DNA of 64,000 nucleotides, from the NCBI GenBank assembly GCA_963667815.1, contig OY764021.1; one strand, written 5' to 3'. The position numbers were made by a program, and so were the translations under genes. Below the pieces are notes generated by a model. The model did not search any database, had not been told where the DNA came from, and saw nothing but the letters and a program-made list of their open reading frames with translations. This DNA comes from Saccharicrinis sp963667815 (lineage in GTDB: Bacteria; Bacteroidota; Bacteroidia; Bacteroidales; Marinilabiliaceae). Positions 41,670 through 48,794 of this stretch are shown piece by piece. Numbering within the stretch: position 1 is the first letter of the stretch; the number at the start of each line of letters is the position of its first letter.

Positions 41670-42674
41670 TTATTCTAAAACATTTACCGCAAAATAGTTT
41701 TCAATAACCTCATTTAAATCATCCATATTTTTGGTTAGCATTAAACCCTCTCGTAAAGCTGCTGCACCTCTCAATCCTGATGTATATATCTTAAAAAATC
41801 GTTTTAAAATGTTCCAGGGCTTTTCTGTCTGCCAAGTTTCATTGTATAAATGAGCATGACGCATTAAAGTTTTCAACCTCATCTCGGCATCCTCAGGTGC
41901 TTCTGAATTATTATAGAACCAAGGATTATGAAAAATGCCCCGACCAATCATAATACCATCCAAATCATATTTATCAACGTAATCATACCCTTGTTGCAAT
42001 GATAACACATCACCATTACCTATGATTTTGATATCGCTATTTATTTGTTTGGCTAACTGTTTTGCTTTTGCTATTTCATTCCAATCAGCTTTACCTGTTG
42101 ATAACATTTTCTGAACACGTCCATGTACTGTAAGTCCCTGAATATTGGTAGTCAGCAAATGCGAAATCCATTTTTCTGTTACCACTTCTTTAACTCCAAT
42201 TCGTGTTTTTACACTTACCGGAAGCGACGATCCTTCAATGGTGGCTTCAATAATTTCTTTGGCTAAATCAGGCTGATCAATCAATGCAGAACAGGCTCCT
42301 TTTTTAATAATGTTTTTCATGGGACAGCCCATGTTAATATCTATGCCATTAAATGTGGTATTCTCGCTAATATATTTTGCTGTTTGATAGAAATTTTCAG
42401 GATTGGTTCCCCATATTTGAGCAACCAAAGCCGTATTGGTTTTCTTTAAAAGTTGCTGTTCACTATCATTAATTCTTAATCGTTGTGCAACTCGCTCTCT
42501 GCCTTCCGGATGACAAAAACCATCCGTATTCATAAACTCACAAAACAATACATGCAAATGCTCAGGATCACTAATCTCCAACACCGTTTGACGAAAAGAA
42601 GTATCCGTCACATCTTCCATAGGAGCCAACATAAACAATGGCCCCTGGTTATCCTTCCAAAAATTACTTATCAT
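41670..42674 (-). CDS. tRNA-dihydrouridine synthase
   Basis: A 334-residue TIM-barrel flavoenzyme that reduces uridine to dihydrouridine in tRNA. LFMLAPMEDVTDTSFRQ (13-29) is the FMN-binding N-terminus, GIDINMGCPMKNIIKKGACSAL is split around the catalytic C117 (IDINMGCPMK and NIIKKGACSAL), and SVKTRIG, LTVHGR, IIGNGDV and IMIGRGIFHNPW complete the FMN site. The short helical C-terminal RNA-binding domain is present. It is flanked on both sides by composite REP-like repeats. The Dus subgroup is not assigned. Confidence 0.92.
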   Translation of the reverse strand: MISNFWKDNQGPLFMLAPMEDVTDTSFRQTVLEISDPEHLHVLFCEFMNTDGFCHPEGRERVAQRLRINDSEQQLLKKTNTALVAQIWGTNPENFYQTAKYISENTTFNGIDINMGCPMKNIIKKGACSALIDQPDLAKEIIEATIEGSSLPVSVKTRIGVKEVVTEKWISHLLTTNIQGLTVHGRVQKMLSTGKADWNEIAKAKQLAKQINSDIKIIGNGDVLSLQQGYDYVDKYDLDGIMIGRGIFHNPWFYNNSEAPEDAEMRLKTLMRHAHLYNETWQTEKPWNILKRFFKIYTSGLRGAAALREGLMLTKNMDDLNEVIENYFAVNVLE

Positions 42675-42744
42675 TTATTTAAAGTTCTGTTTTTCAAATT
42701 CCATTAACTAACGTAATCTGAGGTAAAAAGTTTAATTTCTTACC

Positions 42745-42832
42745 CACAGAGAACTCAGAGGTATCTCACAGAGTTACACAGAGAACTTTCTTCTATTTAT
42801 GTTTACGCTGGTGCGATCTTATAGCTCGTTCC
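42745..42832. repeat. Composite repeat B: CACAGAG arm plus a diverged REP-like hairpin
   Basis: An arm similar to that of composite A (CACAGAGAACTCAGAGGTAT..., 42745-42784) is followed by a hairpin at 42810-42832 that matches copy 2 at 18 of 23 positions by my count and keeps most pairs. It is in the same left-to-right order as composite A. Confidence 0.55.
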
Positions 42833-42912
42833 TCAATTGCTATGGCACGTATCCTCTAGCTATCTCACGTGTCCTCACGTGTGATTCTATGATTCTCTAT
42901 TATAAAAAAACA

Positions 42913-43128
42913 CTATTCTTCTTCAATCACATTTTTTACTCTACCCACCTCGCCTGTTTCAAGCTGAACTTTGATACCATGAGGATGGTTGGCCGACTTG
43001 GTTAATATTCTTGAAACAAAACCTTCGGTTAATTCACCTGTTCGCTGATGATGCTTTTGTACAATTTCTACTTCACAACCAATGCTAATATTGCTTCGTT
43101 TTCTCCCGTCAAGTACATTACGTTCCAT
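42913..43128 (-). CDS. YwbE family protein (DUF2196)
   Basis: A 71-residue protein of the YwbE family. The hallmark is the core GCEVEIVQKHHQRTGELTEG (17-36) followed by VSRILTKSANHPHGIKVQLE, with a C-terminal GEVGRVKNV strand. It is a small basic beta protein, possibly nucleic-acid binding, with no established function. It stands alone between repeat regions. Confidence 0.88.
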   Translation of the reverse strand: MERNVLDGRKRSNISIGCEVEIVQKHHQRTGELTEGFVSRILTKSANHPHGIKVQLETGEVGRVKNVIEEE

Positions 43129-43259
43129 AATATGATATGTATTAAAAAGCTGTGAAAATAAGATTAATAATTTATGATTGAAAATAGTTACTGATGAACA
43201 ATAGTATTGGAGTAAACACAGTTATTTGAACACCCTCAAACTTAATTAAACATTATGCA

Positions 43260-43453
43260 TTTTTACCGACAAAGAGTCACTTTTATGTGTTCCAGACCCG
43301 TTAAGATGTGTTCCAGAGTGGTTTTTGTACCTTACAGACCCCTTTTTGCCTGACAAAGAGTCACTTTTATGGGTCCAAGAGGCATTAAGATGTGTCCCAG
43401 AGGCGTTTTTATTCCTTACAGATCTCTTTTTGTATATCTAAGAGGCGTTTTTT
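43260..43453. repeat. Ten T-tracts at a 21-bp period, organised as an 84-bp tandem repeat
   Basis: T-tracts (mostly TTTT or TTTTT, reduced to TT at two positions) begin at 43260, 43281, 43301, 43322, 43343, 43365, 43385, 43406, 43427 and 43448: steps of 20-22, nearly all 21. Between them the units share CCAGAGG/TACAGA-like cores. Four units form an 84-bp higher repeat (43268-43351 and 43352-43435), 69 of 84 identical by my ungapped alignment. 21 bp is two helical turns, so the tracts lie on one face of the DNA and should bend it. In one minus-strand frame the units read as leucine-bearing heptads, but with TAA stops at equivalent positions. Confidence 0.75.
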
Positions 43454-43524
43454 CTGCACGTTGAATTGCATTGAAGAAAATTTATTATTAAAACTGATCA
43501 GACTAACTAATTAATCCGTTCTCG

Positions 43525-43656
43525 CGGATATATTGCAACGTAATCCGTGAAATTTACATCCTTTAAACATAACAAATTATTTCAAGCTAAAACAACCCCT
43601 GTACGCGCATTCTATGGCAAAAGTCAATAAATGCGCGAACAACCGTGATATATCCG
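43525..43656. repeat. Nested inverted repeats downstream of the 155-residue protein gene
   Basis: The outer pair CGGATATAT (43525-43533) with ATATATCCG (43648-43656) encloses a perfect 8-bp hairpin CGCGCATT/AATGCGCG (43604-43611 with 43630-43637). The left direct repeat lies inside. No T-run follows, so it is not an obvious terminator. Confidence 0.5.
43539..43595 (+). repeat. 57-bp direct repeat, left copy
   Basis: CGTAATCC...AAATTTACATC...AAAACAA. It aligns without gaps to 44164-44220 at 46 of 57 positions by hand. The two copies bracket the 155-residue secreted protein gene. Confidence 0.7.
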
Positions 43657-43659
43657 AAC

Positions 43660-44127
43660 CTACGGGAGAAAATTACACTGTGCGGGTATCCTAAGCTCAA
43701 TTTCAGAATCGATAAGTGATAATAAAAATAAACATTTCAAAGGCTCTTTGTCATTAGATTTATTTTTTGTAATATACCATTCCCACAAAATTTCCTCATT
43801 TGATATTGAATCACCTTCTGACAAAAACATATTAGTAGGAACATAAACACTAACCTCATATTTATCATACACCATAACCACCCTATACCAATCTACTACA
43901 TTTGGTATACTACTAATATCAACGAATTCCCCTTTAATAGTTGGCTTAAAGCTTTGACCCAATGAATCAACCATACTTATTGAAAAAGCATTAATTATTT
44001 GCTCTTTTTCTCCATTAATATACAATATATTCTTAATGAGAAATTGTGAACATGAATGTGAAGTGTGATTTTGACTAAAACCCACATTTGATACAAAAAA
44101 GAATAATATAATAATCCTAACTACCAT
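43660..44127 (-). CDS. Small secreted protein of unknown function
   Basis: A 155-residue protein with a clear signal peptide (RIIILFFFVSNVGFSQ, cleavage about residue 19). The mature part has cysteines near residues 26, about 130 and about 150, and a beta-rich pattern (WYRVVMVYDKYEVSVYVPT). The segment KGEFVDISSIPNVVDWYRV may carry a strand-turn-strand, but I recognise no domain. It is bracketed by 57-bp direct repeats and lies in a repeat-dense stretch, which suggests a recently acquired or mobile gene cassette. It has no obvious partner gene. Confidence 0.6.
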   Translation of the reverse strand: MVVRIIILFFFVSNVGFSQNHTSHSCSQFLIKNILYINGEKEQIINAFSISMVDSLGQSFKPTIKGEFVDISSIPNVVDWYRVVMVYDKYEVSVYVPTNMFLSEGDSISNEEILWEWYITKNKSNDKEPLKCLFLLSLIDSEIELRIPAQCNFLP

Positions 44128-44163
44128 AAACTATTTACTAGCGATCGTGATGATTTAGCGCAG

Positions 44164-44220
44164 CGTAATCCATAAAATTTACATCATGTAAATATGATAA
44201 TTTATCTCAACTTAAAACAA
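44164..44220 (+). repeat. 57-bp direct repeat, right copy
   Basis: The partner of 43539-43595 in the same orientation, upstream of the 155-residue protein gene. The remaining ~195 bases before the next promoter hold nothing recognised. Confidence 0.7.
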
Positions 44221-44416
44221 TATTACTCTTTTGAATAGTTGTCAGGATTTTCAATCCGGGATTATATACTACTTATAAGTAACTAACTCCTGTGTTTCCA
44301 AAATAACATCAACCTAATTTTGGAAGATCAGACATATCTGGTCTCAAAAACTTGACATTTCTACACTTAATTATTTACCATAACAATTTATTTTTACCAA
44401 AACCGTTTAAAATAAA

Positions 44417-44424
44417 TATCTTTG
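44417..44424 (+). promoter_or_regulatory. -7 box (TATCTTTG) for the T9SS type-B protein gene
   Basis: An exact match 27 bases upstream of the ATG at 44452. It covers a TTG at 44422 that would otherwise extend the frame, supporting the ATG as start. Confidence 0.55.
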
Positions 44425-44451
44425 ATTGCAAATAAACAGGATAGTCCTATT

Positions 44452-45687
44452 ATGAAGATAATTTATAACTATATCATACTATTTTTATTGAGTGTTACTG
44501 CTATTAATTCTAATGCTCAAATTATTGCAACTGGTAATGCAGATGTAACGTCATCTAACGCTAATGATCCAATATTTTTATTTTCTGATATATCAACTGG
44601 TACATTAAGTGCTCCATCTACACCAGGAAGCAGCTATACATGGTACACATACTCTGGCTCTGGTTGGAACCAAATACAAAGCGGAAGTGATGCCACTTTA
44701 TCTGTTGCATTACAAGAAACTGGATACCGAGTAAACAGAAATGATGGGACAAATTCGGCAGATTTTTACTGCTGGGTATTTCAGCCTGAGATTACTTCGG
44801 CAGAGATAGAAATAACACTTTTTACTTGCGATTATCTTCACCTATCTGTAATTCCTCAAGTTAAATCGCTTACATATTACAACTTAATAAACGGTTCCCC
44901 CATTACATTAGATTATTCATACTCGTATCAATGGGAATCATTGCCAACCGGAGACATAGATGGCTCAACAGAAGCCATTCCTGAAATTAGCTCTCCATAT
45001 GAAAATACAAGCTATACAGTTAATCTAAGTGCATTTAATGGAGCTGCAACAACAACTGCAACAATAGATATTGAAGCTATAGCTGTTTTAGCTGCATTCT
45101 CATTTACACCAACGGACAGAGAAAACTACAACGAACTTCAAGAACTTAATTATAAAGGATCTGCTCCTATGTCAGTTGCTTTTGAAAGTGAATCATTAGG
45201 CACTATTACTGATTACGAATGGAACTTTATTAAAAATGCATCCGGAGATGATGAAGCATACTCCTACGCTCCACATTTAGAGCCCAACACCAACTTTACC
45301 TTTGAAGAAATTGGAACTTACAATATTACACTCACTGTTTCTAACATTTATAGTGGATGCTCTGATATTAAAGAAATTGATACACCTTTAGAAATTATAG
45401 AAATAAAACTTGAGGCTCCAAACGTATTTACACCTAATGGGGATGGCATCAATGATGAATTTGTAGTAGTTTATCAATCTATTAAAAGCTTTAAAATGGT
45501 AATCGTAAATCGTTGGGGAAGAAAAGTTTTTACTACCACAAATCCGGCCGAAGGTTGGGATGGCAAAATTAGCGGAAGAGAAGCCTCTGAAGGAGTCTAC
45601 TTTTACTACATAGAAGCCAAAGGATTTAATGAAGGTGAAACATTAGAGAAAAAAGGACCATTACATTTAATCAGAGGAAAAAAATAA
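44452..45687 (+). CDS. Secreted PKD-domain protein with gliding-motility (CHU_C) C-terminal domain
   Basis: A 411-residue secreted protein. Signal peptide YIILFLLSVTAINSNAQ, then Ig-like strands and a PKD-like domain (about 210-310, YEWNFIKNASGD and FEEIGTYNITLTVSN). The last ~90 residues are the type B T9SS sorting/CHU_C domain: NVFTPNGDGINDEFVVVY, VIVNRWGRKVF, WDGKISGREASEGVYFYYIEA. T9SS exports such proteins to the surface, where many act in adhesion or gliding. I chose the ATG at 44452 over an upstream TTG inside the promoter box. No enzymatic motif is present. Confidence 0.88.
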   Translation: MKIIYNYIILFLLSVTAINSNAQIIATGNADVTSSNANDPIFLFSDISTGTLSAPSTPGSSYTWYTYSGSGWNQIQSGSDATLSVALQETGYRVNRNDGTNSADFYCWVFQPEITSAEIEITLFTCDYLHLSVIPQVKSLTYYNLINGSPITLDYSYSYQWESLPTGDIDGSTEAIPEISSPYENTSYTVNLSAFNGAATTTATIDIEAIAVLAAFSFTPTDRENYNELQELNYKGSAPMSVAFESESLGTITDYEWNFIKNASGDDEAYSYAPHLEPNTNFTFEEIGTYNITLTVSNIYSGCSDIKEIDTPLEIIEIKLEAPNVFTPNGDGINDEFVVVYQSIKSFKMVIVNRWGRKVFTTTNPAEGWDGKISGREASEGVYFYYIEAKGFNEGETLEKKGPLHLIRGKK

Positions 45688-45690
45688 CCC

Positions 45691-45726
45691 ATAAAAAATC
45701 CGGTATCAGAAAACAAATACCGGATT
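45691..45726 (-). terminator. Terminator after the EF-G-like gene
   Basis: A perfect 10-bp stem (45697-45706 with 45717-45726) with a 10-base loop and a T6 run when read on the minus strand; it lies in the 66-base convergent gap. Confidence 0.8.
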
Positions 45727-45753
45727 AATCATCAACAATTCACTAAAAAAACA

Positions 45754-47910
45754 TTAAACCTCGGCTAATTCTTTTTGGTAATCAGCCAGAAGTTGTTCTT
45801 GTACATCATGTGGTACAATATCATATTTTGCAAATTTTAAAGTAAACATTGCCCTACCTCCGGTTATAGAACTTAACGACGTAGAATATTTATCCATCTC
45901 TTTTAACGGAACTTTTGCCTTAATCACTTCAAATCCTTTTTCACTATTCATTCCTTCAATTAAGGCTCTGCGACCTTGTAAGTCACTCATCACATCACCC
46001 ATTCTATCTGAAGGAACTTTTACTTCAACATCATAAACAGGCTCCAGAATTTTTGGTGCTGCCTCTCTAAATGCAGTACTAAAGGCATTTCTTCCTGCCA
46101 ACTTAAATGAAATTTCATTTGAGTCTACAGCATGCATTTTCCCATCATAAACACAAACTCTGATATCGCGGGCATAGGAGCCGGTTAACGGACCTTCTTC
46201 CATCTTTTCCATAATACCTTTTAATATAGCAGGTAAAAAGCGTGCATCAATAGCTCCACCCACAATACAATTATGGAAAATAAGTTTACCTCCCCAAGGA
46301 AGCTTCACTGTTTCAGTCCCCCTAATATTCATCTTAAACTCCTGCCCATTGAATTTATACGAAGTTGGATCGGGCATACCTTCTTCGTATGGCTCAATAA
46401 CCATATGCACTTCTCCAAACTGACCGGAACCTCCCGATTGCTTTTTGTGTCGGTAGTCAGCTCTGGCAGCTCTGGTTATGGTTTCTCGATAAGGAATTTT
46501 TGGTCGATCAAAAACAACAGCAAGCTTATCATTATTTTCGATACGCCATTTCATCGTATTCAAATGGAATTCACCCTGTCCATAAATAATAATTTGCTTT
46601 AACTCCTTAGAGTATTCAACCACGAGTGTGGGGTCTTCTTCGTGCATACGTTGTAATACTTCTCCTAATTTTTCATCATCATGTTCGTTTATAGGTCTAA
46701 TAGCAGTTCTGAACTTATAATCTGGGTAATGAATAGGCTCGAATACATAATTACATCCCTTATCATTAAGGGTATCGTTTGTTTTTGTTTCTTTTAGCTT
46801 AACAGTTGCACCAATATCTCCTGCAACCAATTCACTAATTTTAGTTCTGTTACTTCCTGCCACACAATAAAGCTGCGATAATCTTTCTTTGGCACCTTTA
46901 GTCATATTAACAAGGTCCATTCCTTCTGCCACTTTACCCGACATTACTTTAAAGAAAGATACTTCACCTAAGTGAGGTTCAATACTTGTTTTAAAAACAA
47001 AAATAGAAGCTGGTCCATCAGCAGAACAGCTAACTTCTTCTGCATCTTTTGTAATTGGTTTTGGCATTTCAGACACAAACGGAACTATATTTCCTAAGAA
47101 TTCCATTAAACGTCTAACACCCATATCTTTTATTGCAGAAACACAAAAAACCGGAAATAAATCACGGGCAATTAATCCCTTTTTCATTCCAGATCTCATC
47201 TGATCTTCATCTAATGTTCCTTTATCAAAGAACAGTTCCATTAAATCTTCATCATTTTCAGCAGCTGCTTCAACCAATGCGTTATGTAACTCATCAGCTC
47301 TTTCCTTCTGATCTGCAGGGATATCTAAAATTTCAGGTTTCCCACCATCTGGTCCCCACTGATACATTTTCATTTTTAACACGTCAACAAGCGCATTAAA
47401 ACCTTCACCAACACTTACTGGGTATTGTACAATAACCACTTTACTTCCAAAGCTCTCAACAGCTTGTTCAATGGTCTGTTCAAAATTTGACTTTTCGTGA
47501 TCGAGCTGGTTTGCTATAAAAATAACCGGCTTCTTATATTGTTCGGTATATCTAAAAAGATTTTGCGTTCCTACTTCAACGCCTTGAGTTGTATTTAATA
47601 ACATCAAAGCTGTATCTGTTACATTTAAAGAAGTTACAGCTCCTGTAATAAAGTCGTCAGAACCGGGACAATCAATAAAATTGATTTTCTTTTCCAGCCA
47701 TTCGGTATACATAACTGATGAAAAAACTGAGTAACCATACTCATGTTCCACCTTGTGATAATCAGACACTGTACTATTGTTGTCGATATTGCCTCTACGG
47801 TCAATAACACCACCCTCAAGTAACATAGCCTCGGCGAGGGTGGTTTTACCCGAGCCAGCACTACCAAGTAGGGCTATGTTCTTAATTTGATTTGCTTGAT
47901 ATACCTTCAT
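45754..47910 (-). CDS. EF-G-like translation factor paralogue with a degenerate G domain
   Basis: A 718-residue protein with all EF-G domains: G domain, a beta-barrel domain II (about 300-395), domain III, domain IV (YRETITRAARADYRHKKQSGG) and domain V (SDRMGDVMSDLQGRRALIEGM). The G domain is altered. The P-loop is GSAGSGKTT (16-24) in place of AHIDAGKTT. The switch I RGITI is YGYSV (58-62), with serine for the magnesium-coordinating threonine. DTPGH is DCPGS (80-84), so the catalytic histidine is S84. A Bacteroides thetaiotaomicron EF-G2 has been reported to work without GTP hydrolysis; this looks like the same type. The start at 47910 is chosen over 47943 because MKVYQANQIKN matches the family N-terminus. 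Confidence 0.87.
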   Translation of the reverse strand: MKVYQANQIKNIALLGSAGSGKTTLAEAMLLEGGVIDRRGNIDNNSTVSDYHKVEHEYGYSVFSSVMYTEWLEKKINFIDCPGSDDFITGAVTSLNVTDTALMLLNTTQGVEVGTQNLFRYTEQYKKPVIFIANQLDHEKSNFEQTIEQAVESFGSKVVIVQYPVSVGEGFNALVDVLKMKMYQWGPDGGKPEILDIPADQKERADELHNALVEAAAENDEDLMELFFDKGTLDEDQMRSGMKKGLIARDLFPVFCVSAIKDMGVRRLMEFLGNIVPFVSEMPKPITKDAEEVSCSADGPASIFVFKTSIEPHLGEVSFFKVMSGKVAEGMDLVNMTKGAKERLSQLYCVAGSNRTKISELVAGDIGATVKLKETKTNDTLNDKGCNYVFEPIHYPDYKFRTAIRPINEHDDEKLGEVLQRMHEEDPTLVVEYSKELKQIIIYGQGEFHLNTMKWRIENNDKLAVVFDRPKIPYRETITRAARADYRHKKQSGGSGQFGEVHMVIEPYEEGMPDPTSYKFNGQEFKMNIRGTETVKLPWGGKLIFHNCIVGGAIDARFLPAILKGIMEKMEEGPLTGSYARDIRVCVYDGKMHAVDSNEISFKLAGRNAFSTAFREAAPKILEPVYDVEVKVPSDRMGDVMSDLQGRRALIEGMNSEKGFEVIKAKVPLKEMDKYSTSLSSITGGRAMFTLKFAKYDIVPHDVQEQLLADYQKELAEV

Positions 47911-48372
47911 AAAACTTAAATTTGCGGTCCTCTTCACAATCAAATTTCAACATTAAAGCACAGCCCACCGTTCCAGGCTTTAGGATCACTGTAAATGCAT
48001 GAATATTTGAATATAGGAGATGACCATGTTAATAAATTAAGGGATAAAGAGATCAATATTTGTTTCCAATTATTGATCTCCAGGGATTGTCTTCAAAATT
48101 AGCAATATTTAGATAAGAACCAAGTAATCTGACGTTAAAGTTCATTGGTTCAGCAAAGATTTTCAACCCAATTCATTTTTTTATCGAATCTTCAGTTTTT
48201 TGATTAGCCTTATTGATAGTGTCCGTATTAAGTCGTAATTTGAACCTTGATGTATTAATTGCATTATGGTGTTTTCATATTCCTTGTTTTATAGAATTTT
48301 TAGCGTGACAGATTACCGGAGAAACACATGGTATAAAATGAATCACCGCTTATAAACTTAACACAACACATT
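47911..48372. other. Long divergent intergenic region with two inverted repeats
   Basis: 462 bases between the EF-G-like gene and the DUF190 gene with no coding frame. It holds a perfect 10-bp inverted repeat GAGATCAATA/TATTGATCTC with a 12-base spacer (48049-48080) and a 7-bp inverted repeat GAACCAA/TTGGTTC (48117-48151). Either may be an operator or a structured 5' leader. Confidence 0.45.
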
Positions 48373-48735
48373 ATGAATATAGAGGGAAAAGGGAAGAAAC
48401 TGAAGATCATTATTCCAGAGGCAGATAAAGTATATCAACGTTCATTATATGAGGCCATAGTATTTGCAGCTAAAAAATACACCCTGGCTGGAACCACAGT
48501 TACCAAAGGATTTATGGGCTACGGAGCAAACGGGCTAGCCGATTCTTCAAAAGCTTTTGACATTTCGCATGAGCCACCAATTATTATTGAGATAGTAGAT
48601 AAACAGGAACGCATTGAAGATTTTTCGAAAGTTGTTGCAGGACTTTTAGAGAAAGCTGACGGAGCAGGAATTATTTACATTGAAGATGTTGACATTATAG
48701 CTTATCGCAAGCACGAAAAAGTAAAAGTATATTAG
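48373..48735 (+). CDS. DUF190 family protein (PII-like)
   Basis: A 120-residue protein of the DUF190 family, which shares the ferredoxin-like fold of PII signalling proteins. LKIIIPEADKVYQRSLYEAI (9-28) and GTTVTKGFMGYGANGL (about 41-56) are the family core; SHEPPIIIEIVDKQERIEDF and GIIYIEDVDIIAYRK complete it. PII-like members bind nucleotides and control a partner, often a transporter or ion channel, but no such gene is adjacent. It lies 59 bases upstream of the phosphatase-fold gene and probably shares a transcript. Confidence 0.88.
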   Translation: MNIEGKGKKLKIIIPEADKVYQRSLYEAIVFAAKKYTLAGTTVTKGFMGYGANGLADSSKAFDISHEPPIIIEIVDKQERIEDFSKVVAGLLEKADGAGIIYIEDVDIIAYRKHEKVKVY

Positions 48736-48794
48736 CCTTTAAGATATATCAGTTTTATTTGGAGATGTTATTAAATGCTATTTATTTTGGCATT

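Noticed and set aside
43260..43453. Possible CRISPR array
   Set aside because: The repeated unit is 21 bp with degenerate interiors and no unique spacers of constant length; no cas genes are present.
43260..43460. A leucine-heptad repeat protein on the minus strand
   Set aside because: The best frame contains TAA at the same place in each 84-bp unit and has no start; kept only as an alternative origin of the repeat.
46273..47867. Several open frames antisense to or overlapping the EF-G-like gene
   Set aside because: They are shadows of a strongly conserved 718-codon gene on the minus strand.
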